A stretch of DNA of 64,000 nt from Dreissena polymorpha (lineage: Eukaryota > Mollusca > Bivalvia > Myida > Dreissenidae): contig NC_068355.1 of the NCBI RefSeq assembly GCF_020536995.1, positions 7,064,829 to 7,128,828 of the forward strand. Reading direction: 5' to 3'. Within the stretch, counting starts at the first letter, position 1. Each line of letters opens with the position of its first letter. Below the pieces are notes generated by a model that was not told the DNA's origin, did not search any database, and was given only the letters and a program-made list of their open reading frames with translations. The position numbers were made by a program, and so were the translations under genes. Below are positions 36,260 to 47,454 of the stretch, in pieces.

Positions 36260-37350
36260 CCAATGTACATGGTTATTGCAGCAAAGAGCTCTGTTGCTTC
36301 TTCTATGTTTCTAGGTGGGTATTGGAGATTCAAATCTCCGAAAGCTGCTTTGCAATTGTCAGGAACTCTTGTGATACACCAAGTTCTGGAGGGCGTTGAG
36401 AATACTCCCGTTCCACATCATTTAATTCCCTATTGTCAACCAATGGTATTTTACAATCTCTTGCACCATATACCTCTGGCTGAAAGAACAACACCTCAGG
36501 TTTTCCTGCAGGACATGAAATTCGGTTATTTCGACGAACACGATGAGTATTCCAAATATTGCAAACTTCATTCAGGTCTTTACTAACGACAGGAAGAAAA
36601 CAGTATCTAATGCATTCTAAGTATACACTATCAGATGTGTCCAGTAATCCGAAATCACTTATCTTTAAAATGGTTCATCCATACATTTCCACACATTTCT
36701 CCAAGACTTCGCCAAAACTTCTCAATTCTGACATTTCTGTTAGATGAAACATAGACGAAGCTTAGGATCCCCTGGTACTGATCTGCGTCTGTCCATCGTA
36801 ATGCCATTTGCACATCACGGACAATAGAATTTTCTGTACCGCGGTCACCGTAAACCCGTACTGGAATGCAATTAATTTCCCTAATGTTGTCTAATTAAAG
36901 CAAGATATGTACATCGGCGTTTTGTTAGAATAACAACATTTCAGCCACAACACTCTACGGGAAAATCCATCCACAGCTCAATGAATTGACAAACCGCATG
37001 GCTTCAATTTGTCCCAGCCATCTAAATGGATTGCAAAATTGGGACCATTGTTTATATAAATTCTCCGCCTTAACCTTCCCGCCTGACTTTATGCAACACC
37101 TTGTGGATCAATGAGTCCTAAAATTAGACGAACCATCTCAAATGTAGCTGCAAGTCCATGATAAATCAGGAGTCTTTGACGCATTTGCCGGTAACCAGCA
37201 TTTTCACCGGGAACTGATAACTCAAGCAATATTCCTTGAATAATTTCTTCGAGACTGTGCTAACTTTGGCCTCTAGTCAGGCGGTAACGTCTCAAGACTC
37301 GGAAAATTGATCGTTCGCTTGTTATTTTTCCATTTCGTATGGCCATAACT
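36260..37350 (-). pseudogene. Integrase-core (DDE) transposase remnant
   Basis: Minus-strand frames show the hallmarks of a retroviral-type integrase core carried by eukaryotic DNA transposons. From upstream to downstream these are FAIHLDGWDKLKPCGF (about 37.03 kb), INCIPVRVYGDRGTEN (about 36.86 kb), SSNRNVRIEKFWRSLGEMC (about 36.73 kb), LECIRYCF, WNTHRVRRN and GKPEVLFFQPEVYG (about 36.50 kb). The two aspartates (HLDG, YGDRG) and the glutamate (RIEKFW) stand where the catalytic triad belongs. The frame is interrupted several times, so the protein is dead. It lies in antisense near the right end of the 7.7-kb element and is its most likely transposase. The plus-strand 107-aa frame here is its shadow. 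Confidence 0.7.
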
Positions 37351-37799
37351 TCATTATTTCACGTATAGACTACCCACTCTGACGATACTAAACAATAAGC
37401 TGTGATGATGTCATACCCTCAAGATCGGCGTCCTGAATATCGTATGCGGGCATGATCTGGAATTATCATAAAAAAATTAGAGATCTATTATTCAAATAAA
37501 AAATCCAAAGGTCTAACAAGTGGCTTTCCAAAGGGGGACATTGGTACTGTACCGTTTTCGACCTTTGAACTCTAAATGTGACATTAACACTGTATAGACT
37601 GTTGCATTAATGAATACAGAAAAATCGCACATCCATTTCTCACCCAGTAATTTCCATTTTTGTGTCTGAAAATAAATATTTAAAAACAGCTTTATGTATT
37701 TTCGTCAACAAAGATGCATTTACATTAAAAATATCAATCAATAAAAGGAAACTTACTACTTGCTATAGTATGCACGTATAATCCAGTTCTTGGTCTGTA

Positions 37800-38125
37800 T
37801 GATAAAGACAATGTTCACCGATTGAAGAGCATCTATTTTTATATAACTGGCATCTTTCGCGAATTTATATTCATAATTTCATGAAGTTATCTGTTTTCGA
37901 GAAAAGTTATTTGTTTTCGCGAAATCTTCCATTATTTTCATGAAAATTTAATCTGTATGTGTTGGCAGTTTAGAGCACTAAAATGCATACATTCGTGTTA
38001 ACATAATACATTTATTTCCGTGAAAATGTATCTGTTTTCGCGAAAATAATTTCTTTTTCGCGAAATCCTCCATTATTTTCATGTTATTTTAAGTTGTTAA
38101 GTGGTGGCACAAATATGCTTCCATA
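37800..38125. repeat. Right terminal inverted repeat of the 7.7-kb element
   Basis: It pairs with the left arm and ends GGCACAAATATGCTTCCATA followed by the target duplication GTTCTG. It carries several TTTTCGCGAAAA-type subrepeats. Confidence 0.8.
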
Positions 38126-38202
38126 GTTCTGAGCCCAACACAGAGGTGAATGTAATGTAACCGTCGTGCAAAGAGATTGGTAACAAATAACTAACATTCT
38201 AG

Positions 38203-38247
38203 CGGGCACTATTAGATGCGCGCGCATCTAGTCATCGGGCACTATTC
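38203..38247. repeat. Perfect 16-bp palindrome between short direct repeats
   Basis: AGATGCGCGCGCATCT is a perfect palindrome, flanked on each side by CGGGCACTATT. It is GC-rich against its surroundings. It lies just outside the 7.7-kb element and just before copy B resumes, so it may be the scar or end of another insertion. Confidence 0.6.
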
Positions 38248-39319
38248 AAAATAACGGACCTGTGTAGTTTACATACGCAAAGAAGACAACAAATTTATTT
38301 GAGGTATAATATTATAAATTAGCTATCATGTATCTGCGTAGCTATTTTAGTTTTCCCCGAGGTAAAACGTGTGTTATTATACGTAAATATGTTTAAATCT
38401 GTACAAAAAGTCGATTGACCACGCATATAATATCCTTATGAATACTTAAGAACATGAAATACAGTAGCATGCGCTCTCTTTACAGGAAATTATGTATCCA
38501 TTGAACAATATCGTTTGCATATATTAAATACTGCTGAAACCAAAAACTGGCACAATTCGTTGATGACGTCAAAAAAGAAAAAAAAGAAATAAGGATTTGA
38601 ACTTTTTATGGAAAATATATATGGTATATTGCTTGAAGGGTGTTTTTTAACCAATTGTGACTGACGTCATTTTGTACAATACGCTTAGTATAAATAATTG
38701 AATGTTTCTCTTCCTTAATTATAATACTTATCGTTATTCGTCTTTTCCATTTTGTATGTCAGTACGCATTTAGAAAACAATAGCTACGCTACAATTTATT
38801 TGTATGTCACCTTTCTCGTGCATACATCTTATATCGACCAATGAATTCCCGTTGCAAATATCATATGACAATCACATGATAAAACTTGTCCTGGTTTGTT
38901 TTGGATATCACCTCTTCACAGTCGGTAAGTTTTCTAATCTGTTAGCGGTTGATGAATTACTTCAATAAGTAGCAGATGCCTAGGGGAAAATCGCTCGAAA
39001 AATGTTTAAATAGAGTTTATAACTATAGATAATTATGGCAGTAACTGCGGACATTTGAACACAAGCGATTAATGTATTAAGGTAAGATATGTATTTAGAT
39101 AAGATACGTATTAGGGTAATAAATGTATTCTGATTAGATAATATGTATATTATACTGTGCGAGGGATGAAAATTATTGACTTTAAAAACAAGTTTGAAGA
39201 AACGAAAAATATTTTCCTCGTGTGATATATGGCGTCGTCAATTAAACAGAGTGTTATATGAGGTTCGTCGATGATTTAATATTACACTTAATCTATTAGT
39301 ATGAAGCATAGATTCTTCT

Positions 39320-41560
39320 TCTTCGCCGTATCTCTGTGCTATGGCACGTCGACGTGGGCTCTCACATGATTTGACAATAAACGCCATCGGTTCCTGTCTT
39401 GGGCCGCCCATGTTAGGATTTTCGGACCCTCATCGTATCTTGAGAACGCTGCCGACTCCCATGTTGTTTTTGGGCGTCCACTTTTAGTTTTTTCGTCCAA
39501 TCTTTCATTTAGTGTCATGTTTGCGATCATATTCTTTTCCATACGGAGTACATGGCCGAGCCCCTGATGTTGTCGGACAAGTACTCTTTGCATTATCGTT
39601 TCGTTATGGTTGAGGGCCTTCCTGATATCATCATTTCTCATCTTTTCCATGATGCGATCTCCAAGTATCTTTCGGAGTGATGCCATCTCGAACAGTAGCA
39701 GTTGCCTTTCTTCAGCTTTTCAAAGAGTCCAAGCTTCGCATCCGTACATGGCAATCGGGACTATGAGGACATTATACAGTCGCATTTTGGGTTTCTGATT
39801 AATGTTTGTGTTCTTCCAGATGCTGTCCAAGTCACTCATTGAGCCCAACGCTATGGCTGTTCTCACTTTGATGTCTTTCGCGCTGTCACATGTTGTGGTA
39901 AAGGTCGATCCGAGATACTTGAAACTTTCTTTATGTTGTAGTTTTTTTTCCTGAGCAGCATTTCCTCTTCTATACTCTTCTTCACTGTTTGCTCAGATTT
40001 CAAACTCAGTAGCATCCACTCTGTTTTGTTGTTGCTGATCTCTTACCCGTACCTTGAGCTGACGCTATCAACTCGTTTTACTTTTTGGAAGAAGGTGCGC
40101 ATGTCATTCTTTCGGTTAGCTTCTTCTGCCTCACAGCCTGTTAAACCAGTCGTCAACGCACTTCTCGACATTATTGTCAATGACGACCATGAGCTGAGAG
40201 TATAATTGCTTCAATTTCTCATCCTGTGGGCTACTGTTCTTCCTTGCCTTTACCGTTCGTCGTTGGTCAGCCAGGTCGAGTACATTGTCACTTATCCAAG
40301 GAGAATTCTTGGATATATTGAAGCCAATTAATTCCTCAGCTGTCCTCTTTATCATGTTGGTAACGACCTTCAGTGCTACATCTACGTTTGCTTAGACGAA
40401 CACATCGCCCTAGAGCTTCGAAAAGGTTCTTGAGTTCAATCTCATCTCTCTCTCTTACCTCAGATATTCTGAGTCGTTCAACGTCCACCCGTCTTGTGAG
40501 CGATCTATTTTGAACATTGCATCTTATTTTGAAATTTCCCATCACTAGGCTGTGATCGTTTTGCACATTCGGCACTGTTGCACTTTGGAAGATGCGTGCA
40601 TTGTTGATACAGCTACACCATCTCTGGTCAATCTTGATGTAATCGATCATTTGTTGCGTTCGGTCTCCATATGAGCCCCATGTCCATTTTCTTGAATTGT
40701 TATGGATTAACCAGGTGTTCATGAGGTTCAGTGTGTTTAGCCTGCAGAACTGAAGGAGTCGCTCACCTCTTTTATTAATTGTGCCGTAATCAAAGCGCCC
40801 CAATGTTCCATCTCATGTGTCGCAGTCAGAACCGACATGTGCGTTAAAGTCTCCAAATATGATCCTGAAATCCCTTCTTGGCGCGTTGTCGATTACTTGC
40901 TGTAGTGACTCGTAAGCGCAGTCAACAGCCTAGTTACTATGGCTTTTAGTTGGTGCCTACACTTAAATGATGGTGATATTGTGGCCTTTTGTAAATGAAA
41001 CGCGCACTGATGACTCTTGACGGCAAAGGATTCCAATCAATTAGGCTTTTGGCTGCCTTTTTCGAGAGCAGCAATCCAACACCACCTTGATGCGCCTTCT
41101 CTTCGCCCGAATACTGAAGTTTGAGTTCGTCATGCTTCAATTTGCCCTGCTATGTTCGTCTCATCTCTGATAGACCAATAACGTCCCACCTGAACCACTT
41201 GTTAAGATGGTCGATCAGTAGTTCAAGGCTCTCGTTCTTCCAAAGCTTTCTAACGTTACATGTGCCGATTGAAGTTTGGTGTTTCGCATCAATCAGCTTC
41301 GTTTCACTGTTCCTTCCCTGTAGACCATTTATCGAACTAGAAACCAGGGTTTCCCTAGGTCTACGACGGGGCGCGTGTTTTTTCCGGCGACCGCCCAGCT
41401 CGCATTCTCCATTATGTAGTTGTCTTCTCATGTTTGTTTATTGTGGATTTTTTCGCGATGCGGTTCCAAAGTCAACACTATCTAGCTTTCTGGCATAGGT
41501 ACACACCGTTGACCTCACTTTTAGGTTCATCCGCCATTGTAGGTAGCTTTTAACTAACAC
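39320..41560 (-). mobile_element. LINE fragment (RTE-like), inside copy B
   Basis: Minus-strand frames give a non-LTR retrotransposon ORF2. The apurinic endonuclease domain comes first (GTCNVRKLW and DVIGLSEMRRT at about 41.2 kb, EEKAHQGGVGLLLSKKA at about 41.1 kb, TWGSYGDRTQQMIDYI at about 40.7 kb). A linker follows (about 40.13-40.36 kb), then directly the C-terminal part (GHVLRME and GRPKTTWE, 39.34-39.69 kb). Most of the reverse transcriptase, including the YxDD region, is missing between about 40.10 and 39.95 kb, so it is internally deleted as well as frameshifted. Such fragments are often annotated as craniofacial development protein 2-like. It is absent from copy A, so it inserted after the duplication. 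RTE-like is my best clade guess. Confidence 0.8.
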
Positions 41561-42434
41561 GGGCATCACCGAGCCCTTCTCGCAACTAGCGAGTAAGACC
41601 ATTTAACCACAAGTTAAAGCACGGTTTATGGAACGGTTTAAGTCCTGTTGATTTAACGTCATGAGCTGGACGAATGTATAATTATTATATTTTAGAAGAC
41701 AGATACATAGATTATAAAATGATATTGTTGAAACACGTTAACATAACACATAATAATAATATCAGCATGGTAGCAATTCTAAATATGTCGTTTGAAACTC
41801 TCTTGTTTAGATTCCTTAATGACATTCTGAATTACGATATGTAAGTCAGAATATCATAAAGGAATCTAAACAATTTCGATCCATTCATTATTTTACCAGA
41901 ACCAGTTATAAAACAGCTTGTTCAATTATTTCGACACTAAATCACATAAACAACGTAAACAAATATCCACTTGTTTAATTCATAAATGCAAAATAAATAC
42001 TTATGTATGCAGGGTAAGAAATTGAAATTGAATGAACTTAACATATAGCGTGTATTAATACATAAAAGGGTGCGTTTATGTAAGGTTTGATTAAAATTAG
42101 CTTTCAAATGTATTCAACAGTTAACCTAGCGCATATTGATTAGCAATAAGTACTAGATATTCAGTTATTTAAAAGTTACTAGTACATGTAGCGAAGTATA
42201 GACTAAGTTTCTATTATTCTTACTTACGTTACTGGTCAATGTATCAAAAACTGTCCTAATGAAATGGAAAAATTTAATCTGTTTATATTCGAAATAATTA
42301 GTATTATTCGAAATATTATATTGTGCGTTGAACTATGTTGTTTAATTTACTAAGTTGTCTACGTTCCGTTGTTGTTGTTTCTTGTTGTTATTGTTTTGCG
42401 AGTTTGTCTTGTTTTGGATCTCCTTAAAACCAAA

Positions 42435-43175
42435 ACAAAAACAGTCTTAATAAAACTTAGTCAGTACTTATGCCCCAATGATATCTCGGACGAGTTCGAA
42501 ATTATATTACGTGGGATAAAACACTAGATCACTTGGTCAACTGAAAGAAAACTCTAAACGTTGTTTTGGAAAATCTTCATAAAACTCCCAACAACATTTG
42601 TTCCAATTATACTTCGGTCGAATTCGAAAAGGAGTCCTCTACATTGAAAACATGGCCATCAAGTCGCTGGGCAGTTTTCTATGTATGGAATTAAACGTTA
42701 TGAACACTGTAGATGTCACACGTATTGCTTAATCTTTATGAAATGCGCTCAGAACATTCGTCATAATATACCTCAGCCGATTTCAAAATTGATTCTGGTC
42801 CATTGAAAAACATGCCGCCCAAGGAGGGCAATCTTACTTACACGGCTTGAGTGAAACCTGTGAACACTTATAAGTCACATTTTTTTCCAAACATAATGAA
42901 ATTGCTAAGAACATGTGTTATAATGTATCACGGCTGAGTTCGAAAACAATTATGGTCCGTTGAAAAACATGTCTGCAAGGAGCTGGGGCAATTTTACATA
43001 TACTGGTATATTTAGACCTTTAAATTTATTAGTTGAATGAAATGAACGTACGGAGAGCTGATTCAATAATAAATTTAACTGAAGGAACAAAATGGTATGA
43101 TATGTAATAAAACGAAATAATATACGGCAGAGCAAGACCATAGCCGTGTAACGGCCACGGGCCTTTTATATACAT
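42435..43175. repeat. Diverged tandem repeat, about 120-160 bp units
   Basis: Four units share 'TCNTAATGAAA', 'GACGAGTTCGAAA' (with variants CGAATTCGAAA and TGAGTTCGAAA) and 'CCATTGAAAAACATG'. This resembles another bivalve dispersed tandem family. The corresponding place in copy A (about 16.48 kb) lacks it. Confidence 0.65.
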
Positions 43176-43929
43176 CCGGGCATCCCGTATGCTCTTGTCT
43201 AAACATACGGACCTTTTAAAATGTTATGATTTTCTGAAACCATGGACACGTAGACAAAAACTTTTTATGTTATAAGATAAGTTAGATACGACTGTATTAA
43301 AATAAAAATGTATATAGCGTTAAGCGTTGAGTATTATTGCTGTAATAAAAAAACGGTTCGTCGCTCCGATTATTTTAATGTCCACTACTTCCTATTCAGC
43401 GGAACACTAAACCCTTGATAATTGCCACAATAAACCAAGCTTATCAGTCAGTTTCCCTAATATACTTATACCGACGATTTACTTTTGGCGCAAACATATT
43501 TATATACAAGCGAAACACTTGAATACTAAATCAGTGTGTAGCTATTTATTCTTAAAAATATACTTTATGATATTTATAGTTTTAAACAGTCTGAGTGAAA
43601 TTAATATTATATAATATTCATGTACACCGAAATACAGGCATGTAACGTTGATTAAGGTAACAAATTCAATTAACAAGCTATAAAATAGATATTACATTTC
43701 ATTCGAGTTATAAATTTTATACAATAGTGTCTTGTATTTTATTTGTGTTTATCAAGGTACATGTGTTCGATAAGTAGCGTACTATTTCTGTCCGTGGCAG
43801 AAAAGCTTGAATGGAAATCACTACACCAACGCGATCAAAGAACAAGCAATACCAAAATCACAAATATGCAGGTATAGTATTAACAATTGTTTGTAGTATA
43901 GTTGTGTTTATTTATAGTTTACACTGAAC

Positions 43930-44210
43930 ATAAATACATAACACACGTTTTTAGACAGATGGGCCAATCGATAGAGCGACAAAGAATGATATACAAACGA
44001 AATTACGGACTAACGAACGGACGGAAAGAAAAAAAAGACAGATATATACTAGTCTATAGACAAGCAGGTGCCTGGCGGGTATTGTATCAGCGTGCGGATG
44101 GGCGAACAAACTGACATGCGGACATAAAGTCAGACAAACAGAAGAGATTCAAGGATTGACAGCCAGACTTTCAGACTGATTTACGGACAAACCTACGGGC
44201 AGTGGTGCGA
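43930..44210. repeat. Degenerate GACA/GACG microsatellite, copy B
   Basis: Equivalent of the block at 17.15-17.58 kb in copy A and just as degenerate. The 70-aa plus-strand frame over it is a repeat by-product. Confidence 0.6.
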
Positions 44211-44684
44211 GCGGATGGATCATGGGACCGACTCACACACAGACACGAAGAGAAACCAAATTCATAAAATGACGAATTCCTGTTGTTAAATTATTTTTTA
44301 AACGCATAAAAAGCAATTGTTCAAATCATGCTTCAACCAATTGAAATTTTATCATAATAGATGTATTTGTAATCTGGCCTTAATCGATTCATCAGTTCTC
44401 GTGTCAAATTTTACAGCCTATACACATTTTAAATGATAAAACTTCAACATATTGAATACGAAATACAAAGAATACTTTTGTTGTCATATATTACACACAC
44501 CGCATGTTTGATACAAAACAATCAAATAGTATTCACTAAAAATATATAAAACATTTATATAACACACTTAGTTATATCGCTTTAAGCCAATGGAATAAAC
44601 ATGTGTATCAGTCTCATTAGGACTGTATATAAGGTAACCACAACTTCAAAAGTGAAATAGTATTTGCATATCTAGATTCCAGAA

Positions 44685-46753
44685 AACTTCACAGAATTTT
44701 CTATCCAGTTGTCAGAAGCACTTGATGACAATTGGGATGGAAAGGATACTGTAATGGAGCGGAGACAATCTTACTTGTGGATGGAATGCATGGAGATGAT
44801 AGGATCGAAACTAGATGGAAAGGATTTTAAATGTTTTCATTTTGGGTGCAAAACGGAAGGAACCACAATTCCTAGGCTCCAATCTGATTTTGATATGTTA
44901 ACAAGTCACAACAAGGTGAATGTCATGAGAGTCTTGGGAGACTGGCTGACCGTGCTAATTAACGTTCTGATGCTCCGCGACGACATTACAACTCCTCAAC
45001 AGTACCTACTACAGGTCTTCAGAACGGACACACCCGAACCAGTGACCAATCTGTTTGTGAGGAAAGACTCTGGAGGAATACTGGTGAGTGCTGAACGATG
45101 GAAACAGCGCCTCGAACATATAATGCAAGATCAAGGAGAGGCAACAAAAAATGGGCCTTCTGTGAGTGATATAGCTAAATGGGATTTGGTACAAGCATTT
45201 CATGTACAAAAGCCTCTTCCTGAAATACAACACTAGATAGACAGATGTAGGGGTAGACACTGGCCGCCAGTTCAGCTACTTGAGGCTGCACGAGTAGCCC
45301 CGTGTTCCTGGTACCAGACGGTCATCCAGACAGTGATTACAAATGCGAAGAAAGGCGCCTGTCTCCGAACCTGATAGAACGGATGTTAATATTTAGATTT
45401 AATAGTACACAAATAAAAGGTTATATTGTGTTAAAACTAATTAAGAAATCCTTATTTTCAAATTGTGTAGGAGATTATATATCAAGCTTTCATTGTAAAA
45501 CTTAAATGTTTTACACCATAGAGAGAACGCATCCGTCTCTGTGGTGCGAACGTAACCTAATGTTTCTCCTTTGGCTTTGTTTAAACGTATTGAGGAAATG
45601 GCTGCGATTGGGAAGGCTCCCGCATTTTATCATAGATGAGGTGAACTTGTTCGATGGAAAAGTTTCTTATGTGCAGCAGAGGCGCCTTTTAGTGTATGTA
45701 GATTCAATGATAAAAAACAACTTGCAAGATGTATTTTACATTGATATAGATGAAATAAGAAGTCGGTTACAAGAATGTAGTATAGGGCGAATTGGACAAG
45801 CTGGGGGGGGGGGGGCTTGGACGTGAATGTTTACGTAACAGCATCAGCTTACTGCTGAAGTTTGAGTGCTTGGAAAACTTGTTTAACTCATTACCATGTT
45901 TTATATCACAAATACACGGTTCTAATACTTTAACCTTAGAGCAAGAGATACAATGTGCAGTACAACAAGTTGTTGAATTCTTCACTAATGTCAGATTATA
46001 CACGTGTATGCGTAACAAAATTCAATGAAAGCATCTAACTGTTTGCGACTTCGAAATGTTATTAACAGCGAAAGTTTAAGTCGTTTTCAATATTCCTTAA
46101 ACACAGATGTAGCTTCTAGTCGCTTGAAGTTGGCTTCCATATTGTACTGGAGTGGACATTTTAACGCGGCATTAAGAGTGTTGGAGGTTGTGGAAAAAAG
46201 GTATCACAGAGTGGTCAAGGATGTGTGTGGAATAATACTTATAGAAGGAGACCGTGATCTCCAGGTGTTGGCTAACATGCTATCAGGCAACAAGTACAAG
46301 GGATTCAGTGAACTGCAATTCGCATTTTGTGTCCGGTTTCTAAGGGAAGAAACTTACTGCGTCCCATGCATTTTGTTGTATGAAATGAAGCCTAATATCA
46401 CTGAAGAGGAAATTGCAGAAAGACACCCTGTTCATAAACGATGGATGGACAGTGCTGAAGTGGATGCTCGTCCGTCCTTGAACTATTTACAATGCCTCAC
46501 TTATGGAGGAATCGGTGGTCGTGACGATCAGCTGCGTGCATTGGACGCCTTGCGGTCTAATGAATATGTTGCAAAAATTAAAATCAACCTGTATCACCAA
46601 GAGACTGCACTGAACATGCTGGGGCATTGCTATGAGATTGAAGGAGAATATGATTTGGCGTTATATTACTACGAGGTTTCGTTAAGTCTGTGCAATCCAA
46701 ACAATGCTGCTAACTGGCACCTCGAGCGTATTCTTCGTCTAATAGGAGGTTAA
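44685..46753 (+). pseudogene. Mab-21-like (cGAS-related) pseudogene, copy B
   Basis: Same gene as copy A. After an acceptor (TCTAGATTCCAG) it starts ENFTEFSIQLSEALDD. The nucleotidyltransferase core follows but reads HFGCKTEGTTIPRLQSDFD, with the GS serine replaced by cysteine. Next come the Mab-21 helical domain (RLSPNLIERMLIF, THPSLWCERNLMFLLW) and a 242-aa C-terminal frame with TPR-like helices (ALNMLGHCYEIEGEYDLALY). Breaks seen are TAG at 45234, a 1-nt loss near 45300, TAA at 45503, a frameshift in an expanded G run near 45812 and a 25-nt deletion near 45996. None coincides with a break in copy A. The C-terminal third is the best-preserved part. Separate expression of that part is conceivable but unsupported. 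Confidence 0.85.
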
Positions 46754-47112
46754 AAATAAGACAGAGACTTGTTTTCTAAACAATCTTACAAAACAAAATA
46801 CTAAACAGGCATTTTGTTAAGGAAAAACTATTGTATGATCAGTTATTTTGCTTTGTTTAATTATTCAATAATATAAAACTATGTAAGACACGCACTTTTC
46901 AAGTATATTTCAAAATAGTAACATGCATGCCTATGGTGCATGCCCTGTAATGATTTTCTCATACAGAAGGAACTATGTTGTAACCTTTGTGATGTTGTTT
47001 TGTAAACTGATTAATGTGTGTTGTCAATGTCCATGTATGCATAAGTAAGAAGTTATGAGCTGCAACTACAATTATTAATATACATGTGTAACTCCATTTG
47101 AAAATGATACAT

Positions 47113-47454
47113 TTTATCACCATTATCATGTTCAACTAACATTGGATTCGTTAGTTGTTTTAACGACTTAATAGCTTAAACAAATAAGTATTGATTCCAT
47201 TCACCGTACCGATTTAGCCGTAACTGCTAGCCATATGTAGATGTCATTACTATTTTTAGGTAAATTAACCACTAGTATTTGCAAATATTCGAATTCCAAC
47301 GTATTGTTCTTGTTGGAAATTATAGTAAACGTTGTTTTATTTTTTTTAGAAATCGCGTTTACATGCGAGATACATAATCATTCAATTTATCTCATTCAAT
47401 ACTAGAAATAATCGACCCTTTGTACAGCCATCATTCCGATCATTTCTCAGTAAA
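47113..47454. other. Spacer between copy B and the LINE
   Basis: AT-rich DNA with no gene or repeat that I recognise. Confidence 0.4.

Larger units (their letters stand above)
30416..38125. mobile_element. 7.7-kb DNA transposon, possibly IS3EU-like, broken
   Basis: The left end TATGGAAGCATATTTGTGCC and the right end are perfect inverted copies. GTTCTG lies directly outside both ends (30410-30415 and 38126-38131), a 6-bp target-site duplication. The terminal inverted repeats run about 330-380 bp at moderate identity and are packed with TTTTCNCGAAAA motifs. Inside, on the minus strand at 36.26-37.35 kb, is a broken integrase-core (DDE) protein. A 5'-TAY end, a 6-bp duplication and an integrase-like DDE enzyme are the traits I recall for the IS3EU superfamily. 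The element also contains a 30-bp minisatellite and a 169-bp tandem array. It looks old and inactive. Confidence 0.8.
38300..47112. repeat. Segmental duplication, copy B, main piece
   Basis: Collinear with copy A from about 15.09 to 20.46 kb, from 'TATCTGCGTAGCTAT' to 'GCATAAGTAAGAAGTTATGA'. Relative to A it carries an inserted LINE fragment (39.3-41.6 kb) and a tandem-repeat block (42.4-43.2 kb). It ends shortly after the second Mab-21-like pseudogene. Confidence 0.85.

Noticed and set aside
36263-36586. 107-aa plus-strand frame
   Set aside because: It is the antisense shadow of the integrase-core remnant on the minus strand.
30416-38125. Polinton reading of the 7.7-kb element (6-bp duplication, long TIRs, integrase)
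   Set aside because: It is short for a Polinton, its ends start TAT rather than AG, and I see no polymerase, ATPase or capsid genes. A plain DNA transposon fits better.
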